64,000 nucleotides of DNA from Sphaerisporangium melleum (GCF_014646695.1 NZ_BMNT01000001.1:1-64000); one strand, 5' to 3'; shown: positions 57,954-64,000, counted from the first letter of the stretch. The notes: generated by a model from the letters alone, not told the origin. Made by a program: numbers and translations.

Positions 57954-58169
57954 TCAGGCGACCTCGGAATCCGGCTTGTATCGCATCTCGACCTCGATGC
58001 GAGCGAGGACCCGGTAGTCGTAGACGTTGTACCGGCCGATCGTGCCGATGGGCTGAACGCGGTCCCGATTCCGAGAGATCCAGGATCGGACGGTGCCGGC
58101 GGGAACGCCCAGCCGTGCCGCGGCCTGTGATGGGGTGACGACGTCTTCGGGGGCGATCTCGGGGTCCAT
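57954..58169 (-). CDS. Helix-turn-helix (MerR/excisionase-like) DNA-binding protein
   Basis: 71 aa from ATG 58169. VVTPSQAAARLGVPAGTVRS, WISRNRDRVQPIGTIGRYNV, YDYRVLARIEVEMRYKPDS. The pattern (T..QAA..LGV..GTVRSWI, then YDY) is the winged-helix of small regulators and excisionase-like proteins. It lies just downstream of rsr beyond a hairpin. As no integrase is in view, regulator is as likely as recombination directionality factor. Confidence 0.75.
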   Translation of the reverse strand: MDPEIAPEDVVTPSQAAARLGVPAGTVRSWISRNRDRVQPIGTIGRYNVYDYRVLARIEVEMRYKPDSEVA

Positions 58170-58191
58170 GGAGCACCCCCAGAAACGCCGA

Positions 58192-58219
58192 ATGCCCCCA
58201 GGTGAGGACCTGAGGGCAT
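58192..58219 (-). terminator. Hairpin at the end of the rsr transcript
   Basis: ATGCCCTCAGGT / ACCTGGGGGCAT form a 12-bp stem (one G-T pair) with a 4-nt loop about 60 bp after the rsr stop. The tail CGGCGTTTCT is weak in T. Confidence 0.65.
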
Positions 58220-58276
58220 ATGTCTGCAGGCGGTAGCGTTGCAGATTTTCGGATCTTTGGCAATTCGGCGCGCGAA

Positions 58277-59941
58277 TCAGCCGCGAATGAAGCCGTTCAC
58301 GACCATCGGCAGGGACGCATCGAGCCCTGCCATGTTGAGTACGCCGGCGTCGGTGGGGTCCCCAATGGAGTAGCCGCCCGGGGTGAGGGTGGCCACAACA
58401 ACCCGGGAGTTCGCGTTGATGCCGCTCCGGTAGGCGGCGAGTGCCTGCGAGGGGTGCTGGCGGCCGGCCCAGGTCTCGTTGTCGGTCAACACGAGGAACC
58501 CGTCCACGTCGAGCCGCTCGCGGGCCGCCCACAGGAACGGCAGCGACAGGTCGGTGCCGCCGCCGGAGGGCCTCCAGGAGGCGATCTCGCGCAGGTTGGT
58601 GCGCGGGGTCACCTTCGAGGTGTGGACGGAGGTGTCGACGTCGATGACGTGGACGTTACCCTTCTCGATGCGGGCCATTATGGCCGCCATGGCGCAGCCG
58701 ACCTCGTACGGGGAGCCGAGCGGGGAGCCGCCCACGACGATGCCACCGCCCCACGACATCGACCCGGATGAGTCGACGGCGACCAGGAGTCGCTTCCCGG
58801 ACGGTTCGACGGCGCCGAAGGCGAGCTCGTAGGTCTCCTCCAGGGCGTCGAGGATCGCGGGGACGGGCTGCCACGTGTGGGCGTCGGCTCGCGGGTTGGG
58901 CTGGCTGCGGCCGGAGGCGTAGACGCGCATGGCGAGCCAGGCGTCCATGGGGTGGATGCGGGCCCGGTGGATCGCCTCGGCGTTGGTCAGTCGGGCGACC
59001 GCACGGCGGGTTGCGTCGCCCATAGGCTTGAGCGTGCCGATGCGGGTCATGCGGGACAGGTTCCGGACGAGCGCCGTCATGCCCACCGTGTCCACGAGGG
59101 CGTCCCACACCTTGGCCTCGCGGAGCATCGCGTCGGGAAGGAACTCCCACGGGACTCGGGCTTCGGTGACCACGCGGACCGCCTGGTCGACCGTGGTGAC
59201 GGCCTTGGCGGTGAGGAACCGGTCCACGGCGGGCAGCTCGTCGCGGGCCTCGTCGTCGGAGATGTTCCCGGCGATCCACCCGAACAGCGTCTTGCGCTGG
59301 TCGCCGTCGGCGGACGGGTGGGCGATGCGGAGCACGTCGCGCAGGTTGAACGCCTCGCCCTGCGGGGTCTTGCGCTGGCGGGCCTTGCACACTCGGAACG
59401 CCACGTCGTCCGGGGAGCCGTCGAGGAACCACGAGCCGAGCGCCGTACGGAGGCTGCGGCCGACGACGGGGGCGGAGCCGCGGCCGGTCGCCTTGCCGCC
59501 GAGGTTCTTGTAGTAGCCGAAGAACATCGCCAGGTGGTCGGTGGTGCGGGCCACCTTCGACAGGGCGGTCTTCGTGGCCTGCCGGGTGTCGGCGTCGCCC
59601 TTGGCGTAGGCGGCGGCGAGAGCGAACAGCGCCGGCCGGTTCTTCGGCGCCCGCGGCGGGCGTGCCGTCGAGACGTCGACGAGCAACGCGACGACGCGCG
59701 AACCGTCCTCGGTGATGGCCTTGAACAGCACGTCGGCGTTGTCGGCGGTCAGCTTGTCCTCGCCGACGTAGTACGTTCCGCCCGAGGTGCCGAGGATCAG
59801 GAAGTCCTCCAGGCGCGTCCAGGTGTCCTTGGCGTACGCGTAGCCGCCGGCCGCGTTCTTCACCTGGTCGGCGCGGCCGGGAATGCGCTGGGTCTGCAGG
59901 GTCGCGATCGTGGAAACGGATGCGAGAGGGTCACGAGCCAT
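58277..59941 (-). CDS. rsr: Ro60-family RNA-binding protein (TROVE + vWFA), Rsr
   Basis: 554 aa, the usual size of Ro60/Rsr. Residues about 1-370 form the TROVE ring: QRIPGRADQVKNAAGGYAY, RLEDFLILGTSGGTYYVGED, LFALAAAYAKG, NLRDVLRIAHPSADGDQRK, TLFGWIAG, VPWEFLPDAMLREAKVWDAL, ALVRNLSRMTRIG. A von Willebrand A domain follows with an intact MIDAS: DSSGSMS from Asp390, GGGTD near 461-465, LTDNE near 488. Ro binds Y RNAs on its outer surface and the ends of misfolded or decaying RNA in its channel, and in bacteria it works with exonucleases. ATG 59941 has GGAGG five bases before it. Four Y RNA genes stand directly upstream on the same strand. Confidence 0.95.
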   Translation of the reverse strand: MARDPLASVSTIATLQTQRIPGRADQVKNAAGGYAYAKDTWTRLEDFLILGTSGGTYYVGEDKLTADNADVLFKAITEDGSRVVALLVDVSTARPPRAPKNRPALFALAAAYAKGDADTRQATKTALSKVARTTDHLAMFFGYYKNLGGKATGRGSAPVVGRSLRTALGSWFLDGSPDDVAFRVCKARQRKTPQGEAFNLRDVLRIAHPSADGDQRKTLFGWIAGNISDDEARDELPAVDRFLTAKAVTTVDQAVRVVTEARVPWEFLPDAMLREAKVWDALVDTVGMTALVRNLSRMTRIGTLKPMGDATRRAVARLTNAEAIHRARIHPMDAWLAMRVYASGRSQPNPRADAHTWQPVPAILDALEETYELAFGAVEPSGKRLLVAVDSSGSMSWGGGIVVGGSPLGSPYEVGCAMAAIMARIEKGNVHVIDVDTSVHTSKVTPRTNLREIASWRPSGGGTDLSLPFLWAARERLDVDGFLVLTDNETWAGRQHPSQALAAYRSGINANSRVVVATLTPGGYSIGDPTDAGVLNMAGLDASLPMVVNGFIRG

Positions 59942-59956
59942 GCCGGCCTCCAAGGG

Positions 59957-59980
59957 TTCGACCCGCCGTGCGGCGGATGT
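59957..59980 (-). promoter_or_regulatory. Inside-out Ro-signature hairpin in the rsr leader
   Basis: Minus strand: CACAT-CCGCC-GCAC-GGCGG-GTCGAA. The two halves of the Y RNA Ro-binding signature flank a 5-bp stem-loop in reversed order compared with the Y RNAs (where GTCGAA comes first and CACAT last). It ends a few bases before the ribosome-binding site of rsr. Ro bound here could cover the start region and so control its own synthesis; this is inference. Confidence 0.5.
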
Positions 59981-60136
59981 GGGGAGTGGGAGAGCGGATG
60001 TGGTGGTGTCTGCCGGTGTTTAAGCCGGCGTCCTGGGCCGCTAGACGACGTCCCGCGTGAGTGCAGGGCGACAGGATTCGAACCTGCGTACCCGGCGCCC
60101 GATAACCGACGGACTTCGACCCGCTCTCCCCTGCCC
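59981..60136 (-). ncRNA. Y RNA 4, with permuted tRNA-like module that keeps an anticodon arm
   Basis: Terminal stem GGGAGAGCGG / CCGCTCTCCC. 5' strand continues GTCGAAG-TCC-GTCGGTTATC, the Ro signature; 3' strand begins CACATCC. The insert runs: T-arm GCAGGTTCGAATCCTGT, acceptor-like stem CGCCC/GGGaCG with a larger loop, D-arm GTCTAGCGGCCCAGGAC (like tRNA-Glu), then a whole anticodon-type arm GCCGG-CTTAAACA-CCGGC. The tRNA order is thus rotated so that the opening lies in the variable loop. It lies last in the array, next to rsr. Confidence 0.85.
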
Positions 60137-60292
60137 GTCAGTCCTGTCGGTGGTACGGATGTGGTGTACCGACCGGGTTTTGCCCTGCCAATTGGGCGAC
60201 GGGTCGCGAACGGCCCGACAGGATTCGAACCTGCATTCACCAGCGAGTGATAACCGATCGAGATTCGACCCGTACCGCCGACAGGACTGACG
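60137..60292 (-). ncRNA. Y RNA 3 (YrlA-like, TTCG-capped acceptor stem)
   Basis: A 20-bp terminal stem with one wobble pair: CAGTCCTGTCGGCGGTACGG / CCGTACCACCGACAGGACTG. Ro signature GTCGAAT-CTC-GATCGGTTATC on the 5' side and CACATCC on the 3' side. Between them: T-arm GCAGGTTCGAATCCTGT, acceptor stem CGGGCCG-TTCG-CGACCCG closed by a tetraloop, D-arm GCCC-AATTGGCA-GGGC. The tRNA 3' half comes before its 5' half, as in bacterial YrlA RNAs. Confidence 0.9.
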
Positions 60293-60295
60293 AGC

Positions 60296-60460
60296 GATCA
60301 GGTCTGGAACCGGCACGGATGTGGGCGCGCCCACCGGCCTTTTGGCGCTCTGCCAACTGAGCTACACAGGCGAACCTGTGACGGGACTTGAACCCGCGAC
60401 AACCCCATTAACAGTGGATAACCGACGAGACTTCGACCCGTGCCGGCACCAGACCTGACC
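60296..60460 (-). ncRNA. Y RNA 2 (YrlA-like, TTCG-capped acceptor stem)
   Basis: Terminal stem GGTCTGGTGCCGGCACGG pairs with CCGTGCCGGTTCCAGACC except for a 2-nt internal loop. Ro signature GTCGAAG-TCTC-GTCGGTTATC / CACATCC. Module: T-arm GCGGGTTCAAGTCCCGT, acceptor CACAGG-TTCG-CCTGTG, TA, D-arm GCTC-AGTTGGCA-GAGC, then GCC-AAAA-GGC and a GTGGGC/GCCCAC stem. A tRNA finder would call only halves here; the order proves a permuted, capped module. Confidence 0.9.
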
Positions 60461-60466
60461 AGTTCA

Positions 60467-60567
60467 CCGGGCCGGGAGCCGACACGGATGTGTGGATGGC
60501 CACCGGCGGCATCCGATTCGAAGAGATAACCGATGTCCTTCGACCCGTGTCCGCTCCGAGCCCGATG
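60467..60567 (-). ncRNA. Y RNA 1, short form without tRNA-like module
   Basis: Terminal stem GGAGCGGACACGG / CCGTGTCGGCTCC (one mismatch, extended further out by GGG/CCC). Ro signature GTCGAAG-GACA-TCGGTTATC and CACATCC are intact. The insert is only about 32 nt, with a GGATG/CATCC hairpin and TTCGAAT, but no D-arm, T-arm or acceptor stem. First in the array, closest to the promoter. Confidence 0.8.
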
Positions 60568-60579
60568 AACTGCATGCAA

Positions 60580-60641
60580 CGCTACCGCGCTCAGCGTTCG
60601 CGAGGTAGCGATTATCGGCGGGCGCGGAAATGGTGACACAA
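60580..60641 (-). promoter_or_regulatory. Promoter of the Y RNA-rsr transcript and 5' hairpin
   Basis: On the minus strand TTGTGT (60641-60636) and GATAAT (60616-60611) are 19 bp apart, a slightly long housekeeping-type spacing. Immediately after it CGCTACC (60610-60604) is inverted as GGTAGCG (60586-60580). No other promoter is apparent before rsr, so the four RNAs and rsr may be one transcript that is processed. Confidence 0.55.
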
Positions 60642-60660
60642 TCCGCGCCAGGCTTTCATG

Positions 60661-60864
60661 TCACGCCGCTTTCCGGGCCCGATAGGCACGCTGTGCCGCG
60701 GTGTGGGCGCACGACCGGGAGCAGTACGCCGCGTCCCGACGTGGGCGGGCACGGCCCCGGCCGCCGTCCTGCCACGTGAACGTACGACCGCACCCATCGA
60801 GCGCACACGTCTTCTCAGCGGGGACCTCGCCGTGCCCATTGCAGGTCGGGCACCGGGCGGTCAT
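60661..60864 (-). CDS. Small zinc-ribbon protein
   Basis: 67 aa from ATG 60864. MTARCPTCNGHGEVPAEKTC, ALDGCGRTFTWQDGGRGRAR, DAAYCSRSCAHTAAQRAYRA. Three Cys pairs for one or two zinc ions, and a basic C-terminus. Start overlaps the stop of the upstream gene (ATGA). It ends just before the Y RNA promoter. Confidence 0.75.
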   Translation of the reverse strand: MTARCPTCNGHGEVPAEKTCALDGCGRTFTWQDGGRGRARPRRDAAYCSRSCAHTAAQRAYRARKAA

Positions 60865-61718
60865 GCTCGCCCGCTCTTCAGGCCGTAGTCGGGGAACGGG
60901 GTGGGGACGCGTTCGGCTGCCGCGGCCATCCGGGCGAGCCGGGCCGCGGGCTTGGCGCCGTCCACGCGGGCGTTGTACTCGTCCAGGGTCATCACCACAG
61001 GGCCGCCGCGCGCCTCCCCGCAGGACGGGTTGCGGCACTCGACGCGGTCTTCACCTTCGAGCTGGGCGAGGGTCTTGGCGTGGCACTGGTGGCAGCGCAG
61101 ATCCCTGGGCATCCAGCGGGGTTTGACCCGGGTCTTGGTGGCCGCTTCGAGGCGGGAGTGCCAGCCCAGCACGCCCGTTCCGAAGCCTTCGGCGAGGTCG
61201 GGGTGGGCGAGGATGGCGTCCAGGTGGCCGGTCAGCCACGCCACCGCCGACGTGAGCGCGGGCGCGGACACTCCGCGGTACGGTTTCGCCGGCCAGCCCT
61301 GTGACTCCCGGTAGGACTGCTCCCACACGGCGAGCCATTCCAGGAGCTCGTCTTGGTCGTCGTGCTTGGGGGAAGGGGACGCCGGCTCCGGGGAGGACGA
61401 CACCCGCTCTTGGGCGCTGCCGGTGCCGTAGCCGTCTCCGGCGGCGAGGTGCAGGGCCATCAGCTCGTCCAGGTCGGCCAGGGCCGAGCGGACCGCCGCG
61501 GCGTCGTTGCCGCACCAGAGCGGCTCGCCCGTCCATGGGCGGCGCGTCGGCTCCGCGGGACGCTCAGGCTCGGTGCCGAGGTCTGCGTGGGGGTTGTCGG
61601 CGAGGCGCTTGGCGCGTGCTTCGAGGACGGCCTGCCACACGTCCACGGCGCGGTGGTAGGCGTCCCACTCGTCTCGGAAGCGAGAGTTGCAGCGACCTGG
61701 ACAAATGTGCTCGGACAA
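60861..61718 (-). CDS. Phage protein with zinc ribbon
   Basis: 285 aa, TTG start at 61718 supported by GGGGAGG five bases upstream. N-terminal CPGRC and helices (FRDEWDAYHRAVDVWQAVLE), an Asp/Glu-rich linker, a helical middle (LTSAVAWLTGHLDAILAHPD), then a zinc ribbon (RCHQCHAKTLAQLEGEDRVE with CRNPSC). Proteins of this layout are widespread in actinophages and actinomycete prophages; role unknown. Confidence 0.72.
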   Translation of the reverse strand: MSEHICPGRCNSRFRDEWDAYHRAVDVWQAVLEARAKRLADNPHADLGTEPERPAEPTRRPWTGEPLWCGNDAAAVRSALADLDELMALHLAAGDGYGTGSAQERVSSSPEPASPSPKHDDQDELLEWLAVWEQSYRESQGWPAKPYRGVSAPALTSAVAWLTGHLDAILAHPDLAEGFGTGVLGWHSRLEAATKTRVKPRWMPRDLRCHQCHAKTLAQLEGEDRVECRNPSCGEARGGPVVMTLDEYNARVDGAKPAARLARMAAAAERVPTPFPDYGLKSGRA

Positions 61719-61838
61719 CGCGGCCTCCCCTAGCCTCTACGATTTCGACCAGGGCCGCGATCTCTTCGGGGGGATATGCGGACAGTTGTGGGAGGTGGGA
61801 CGGCTCTTCGCTGGCGGGCGGGGAGCCGTTTCGCGTCT

Positions 61839-62012
61839 CTACGGAGACAAGCACCCGGCGGGCTCGGCGCATTCCTCGCCCAGCAGGACTCTCGCCAGGT
61901 GGGTGCGCTGCTCCGGGGTGAGGCGTACCGGCCAGACGGCGGGCAGCAGCAGGACGTCGCCGCCGGGTAGGCGCACGACGTCCACAGGGAGACGGGGTGG
62001 GGAGGAGATCAT
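61839..62012 (-). CDS. Small phage protein
   Basis: 57 aa: MISSPPRLPVDVVRLPGGDV, LLLPAVWPVRLTPEQRTHLA, RVLLGEECAEPAGCLSP. Beta start then a helix. The following 120 bp up to the next start may hold a further short frame in another register that I cannot confirm. Confidence 0.6.
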   Translation of the reverse strand: MISSPPRLPVDVVRLPGGDVLLLPAVWPVRLTPEQRTHLARVLLGEECAEPAGCLSP

Positions 62013-62054
62013 CGCCTGCTCATTGTCTCAGGCGTCCCCAACAGCAGCAGCCCG

Positions 62055-62510
62055 CTACTCCGGCCAGCCGTCAAGGCTGAACGTCCGACCGGTCCGGTAC
62101 GCCTGGATGCCGGCGCGGACGTAGGTGACGATCTGCTGCGGAAGGTTGGCGGGGTCGAACCACGCGATCCGCGCGCACTTGTGCGGCTCGGCGTTGACCG
62201 GCTCCCCCGACCACTGTGACGCGGTGAAGAACATGCCGAGGCGGGCCTGCCCGTCGGGGTCTGCATGGTGGCAGGCGTGGGCGAACACCAGGTCATCCTT
62301 GTCGATCACGACACCAAGTTCTTCCAGCGCTTCGCGAGCTGCGCCAGCGGGGAGGGATTCACCCTCGTCGAGGCACCCGCCGGGGACCGACCAGTAGCCG
62401 TCAGCGAAGCCGGTGTTGGCGCGCTGGAGCAGCAGCACCTTGCCGTCTTGGACGAGAATGAGGTGCACGCCGACGTGCGGGCGGAACACCTGGCCGGCTG
62501 GCTCTGCCAC
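62055..62510 (-). CDS. Nudix hydrolase
   Basis: 151 aa. The Nudix box is complete: GGCLDEGESLPAGAAREALE followed by ELGV (G-x5-E-x7-REUxEExGU), in the usual place about residue 44-66. Nudix enzymes cleave nucleoside diphosphates linked to another group, such as damaged dNTPs or nucleotide-sugars. Substrate not predictable here. Near the nucleotide-type kinase. Confidence 0.9.
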   Translation of the reverse strand: MAEPAGQVFRPHVGVHLILVQDGKVLLLQRANTGFADGYWSVPGGCLDEGESLPAGAAREALEELGVVIDKDDLVFAHACHHADPDGQARLGMFFTASQWSGEPVNAEPHKCARIAWFDPANLPQQIVTYVRAGIQAYRTGRTFSLDGWPE

Positions 62511-62545
62511 GACGCCAACCTACCTCAGGGCGGGCCGTCGGAGAG

Positions 62546-62579
62546 CTGGGCGGCGCCGGTAGGTTCCGGCGCCGCCCAG
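62546..62579. terminator. Perfect 12-bp hairpin between Nudix and kinase genes
   Basis: CTGGGCGGCGCC / GGCGCCGCCCAG with a 10-nt loop, just after the kinase gene on the minus strand. No T-run; probably terminator. Confidence 0.6.
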
Positions 62580-62598
62580 TGGCATAGTTGCCTGCTGG

Positions 62599-63264
62599 TC
62601 AGGCGCGAGCGGGCCGAGGGATGAGTGCGGCGATGCGGTCGGCCAGCTCGGCCGGGGTGCGGCCATCGGTGGGCATCAGGCAAGCGGTCGGGTCGGTGCG
62701 GGCGATCTCGTCGTAGTGGTCCTGAAGCCGCTCAAGCAGGCCCCGGTCGGCCATGAGGTCCCGGTCGCTCTGCGTCTGGTCGGGCTTGGCCGCGAGGCGA
62801 CGCGTGAGGACGTCCAGGTCGGTTCGCAGGTACACCGTCAGGTTCGGGGTGGTGAGGTAGCCGGTGTAGGGGGCGATGGTCTCGGCCACGGTCTTGTTGT
62901 CCAGACGGTGGACGGCGGCGTGGTTGGCGATGACGGAGTTGACGTACCGGTCGGCCACCGCGTGCCCGGTGGTGAGGGCGGCACGGGCCAGGTCGGAGGC
63001 GTGGAGCGCTCCGGCGAAGTAGAACGCGAGCTGGGGGAACGCGCGGGCATGGGCGTTGATGTACGGCTGGAGGTCGCTGACCGGGGCCGGCACGGTGTGG
63101 AAGTGGGCGCAGCCGAGCCGTGCGGCGAGCAGCGCGGCGACGGTCGACTTCCCTGAGCCGCTGATGCCTTCCAAGACCACGAACGTCCCCCGTCGTGGGG
63201 TGTCGGCCGGCTGGTAGGCCTCAGGCAGGACGTGGCCGGGGCTGCGGGGTGCGGTGGTGGTCAC
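62599..63264 (-). CDS. Thymidylate kinase-like P-loop kinase
   Basis: 221 aa from GTG 63264. FVVLEGISGSGKSTVAALLA with Walker A at about 32-41; ADRYVNSVIANHAAVHRL is the DR(Y/F) motif of thymidylate kinases, and NLTVYLRTDLDVLTRRLA the LID-proximal region. The start overlaps the stop of the radical SAM gene by 4 bp, so the two are coupled and probably act on one substrate. Confidence 0.85.
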   Translation of the reverse strand: MTTTAPRSPGHVLPEAYQPADTPRRGTFVVLEGISGSGKSTVAALLAARLGCAHFHTVPAPVSDLQPYINAHARAFPQLAFYFAGALHASDLARAALTTGHAVADRYVNSVIANHAAVHRLDNKTVAETIAPYTGYLTTPNLTVYLRTDLDVLTRRLAAKPDQTQSDRDLMADRGLLERLQDHYDEIARTDPTACLMPTDGRTPAELADRIAALIPRPARA

Positions 63265-64000
63265 TGCAGGGTCCCTTCGGTGAAGGCGTCCAGGTGGGCG
63301 GAGACCGCCGACAGGAACGCGGCCGGGTCGCCGGTGTGGGGGGTGACGTCCAGGCGCAGGTCGGTACGCAGCAGGCAGGGTGCGAGGGTCCCGGCCGAGT
63401 CCAGGCGCAACGCCCAGAACCCCTCGACACACCGGGACCGGGCTGGGCAGGTGCCGCACTGGCCGGTGTGGTGGCGGCCAAGGGATGCGTCGATGACCTC
63501 GATGGTCATTGGGCCGCGGGCACCGGGGACGGTGAACACCCGCCTTCCCTGCCCGGTGCCGGAGGTCACCACCTGCTCGTCGGTGGCGATGGACCGCAGA
63601 TGCGCGGCGATGTCGCCCGAGGGGACCTTCCCGCCGCCGAGGCCGGCGTTGTGGTCGGTGCCGACGAGCTCGATGATTTGCAGGCCGATGCCGAGGTGGC
63701 GGGCGTAGCCGATGATGTCCATCACCTCGTGGGCGTTCAGCTCCTGGAGCAGCAGGTTGAGCTCCACGGTGGGGATGGCGTCGATGGCGGCCTCGATCCC
63801 GGCCTTGATCTTGTCGATGTCACCCGTTTTGCCTTCGGCGATCGTGGCGATCGAGGCGTCGCTGAAGTAGTGCAGCGACACCTTGATCCGGTCCAAGGTG
63901 GTGGCGGCCAGCCACGGCAGGTCCCGGGTGAGAGTCAGGCCATTAGTGATGAGCGTGGTCGTGTACTCGTCCGGCCGGTGGGCGGGGATGCCCTCCAGGA
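63261..64000 (-). CDS. MoaA-like radical SAM protein, C-terminal part (5' end beyond window)
   Basis: At least 245 codons visible. The barrel part reads TTTLITNGLTLTRDLPWLA, TLDRIKVSLHYFSDASI, TVELNLLLQELNAHEVMDII, LQIIELVGTDHNAG. The C-terminus holds CGTCPARSRC and TLAPCLLRTD, the second 4Fe-4S site seen in MoaA. The radical SAM CxxxCxxC lies outside the window. Coupled to a thymidylate-kinase-like gene, so a nucleotide derivative rather than molybdopterin may be the product. Confidence 0.85.
   Translation of the reverse strand, partial: LEGIPAHRPDEYTTTLITNGLTLTRDLPWLAATTLDRIKVSLHYFSDASIATIAEGKTGDIDKIKAGIEAAIDAIPTVELNLLLQELNAHEVMDIIGYARHLGIGLQIIELVGTDHNAGLGGGKVPSGDIAAHLRSIATDEQVVTSGTGQGRRVFTVPGARGPMTIEVIDASLGRHHTGQCGTCPARSRCVEGFWALRLDSAGTLAPCLLRTDLRLDVTPHTGDPAAFLSAVSAHLDAFTEGTLQ

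Noticed and set aside
57954-58169. Excisionase (Xis) partner of the tRNA-Met integration
   Set aside because: The HTH fits, but no integrase or second attachment site is nearby, so a specific Xis call is not supported.
60057-60440. Tandem ordinary tRNA genes suggested by T-arm and D-arm sequences
   Set aside because: The 3' half precedes the 5' half in each case, acceptor strands pair with the upstream neighbour through a TTCG loop, and long outer stems with the Ro signature enclose each unit; they are Y RNA modules, not translatable tRNAs.
60057-60440. Introns within tRNAs (two tRNA halves with a conserved spacer)
   Set aside because: The conserved spacer ends pair with each other across the tRNA part, not within the spacer, and the halves on either side of it do not match as one tRNA.
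61564-61872. Minus-strand frame starting MRRARRVLVSVETRNG
   Set aside because: It runs over 150 bases into the better supported 60861-61718 gene; only the first part looks protein-like. Kept as doubtful.

Overview
High-GC actinomycete DNA (about 70% G+C, GTG starts common, DUF397/XRE-DUF5753 pair, GntR regulators, WhiB, RsbW-like ATPase). The family of the host cannot be fixed from this window; a Streptosporangiales/Actinomadura- or Streptomyces-like host would fit.

Layout. 1-1035 is ordinary chromosome: the end of an FG-GAP repeat protein and a VanX-like D-Ala-D-Ala dipeptidase. At 1036-1077 a tRNA-Met gene stops dead after its anticodon loop, and three GTGTGC repeats follow: this looks like one attachment end (attL) of an integrated element. 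1.5-12.2 kb is an actinomycete integrative-conjugative (AICE) type module: regulators on the minus strand, then a plus-strand operon with a palindrome-overlapped promoter, a DUF2637-like membrane protein, an FtsK/TraB-type DNA translocase, WhiB and a RapZ-C-like protein. No integrase, excisionase or second attachment end is visible, so they must lie beyond 64 kb or be lost. 12.3-13.3 kb holds three small plus-strand genes.

13.2-55.9 kb, almost wholly on the minus strand and transcribed right to left, is a complete siphovirus virion module. In transcription order it has tail fibre-like proteins, a seven-gene sugar/methyl-transfer cassette, HNH, unknown paralogues, a prim-pol domain protein, small and large terminase, portal, MuF-like protein, scaffold, HK97-type capsid, a capsid-linked glycosyltransferase, head-tail joining proteins, major tail protein, frameshifted tail-assembly chaperones, tape measure, tail tip, CHAP endolysin, antirepressor and holin. 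One lipoprotein-like gene on the plus strand (22279-22920) interrupts it as a moron. Three homing-type nuclease genes sit inside the module, each preceded by the same RNA-hairpin leader.

55.9-64 kb holds control and cargo genes: a KilAC/DinD-type antirepressor, a 10-bp phased repeat array, many small coupled genes, Zn-binding proteins, Nudix, a thymidylate-kinase-like enzyme and a MoaA-like radical SAM protein cut by the window end.

The most interesting locus is 58277-60641. A Ro60/Rsr (TROVE + vWFA) gene lies directly downstream of an array of four Y RNA genes sharing one likely promoter. Each RNA has a long terminal stem carrying the Ro-binding signature (GGTCGAA ... GGTTATC / CACATCC). 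Three enclose circularly permuted tRNA-like modules, two of them with the acceptor stem closed by a TTCG tetraloop; the fourth has a short non-tRNA insert. A further, inside-out copy of the Ro signature forms a hairpin just upstream of the rsr ribosome-binding site. The element therefore appears to carry its own Ro-Y RNA ribonucleoprotein system with several different effector modules.
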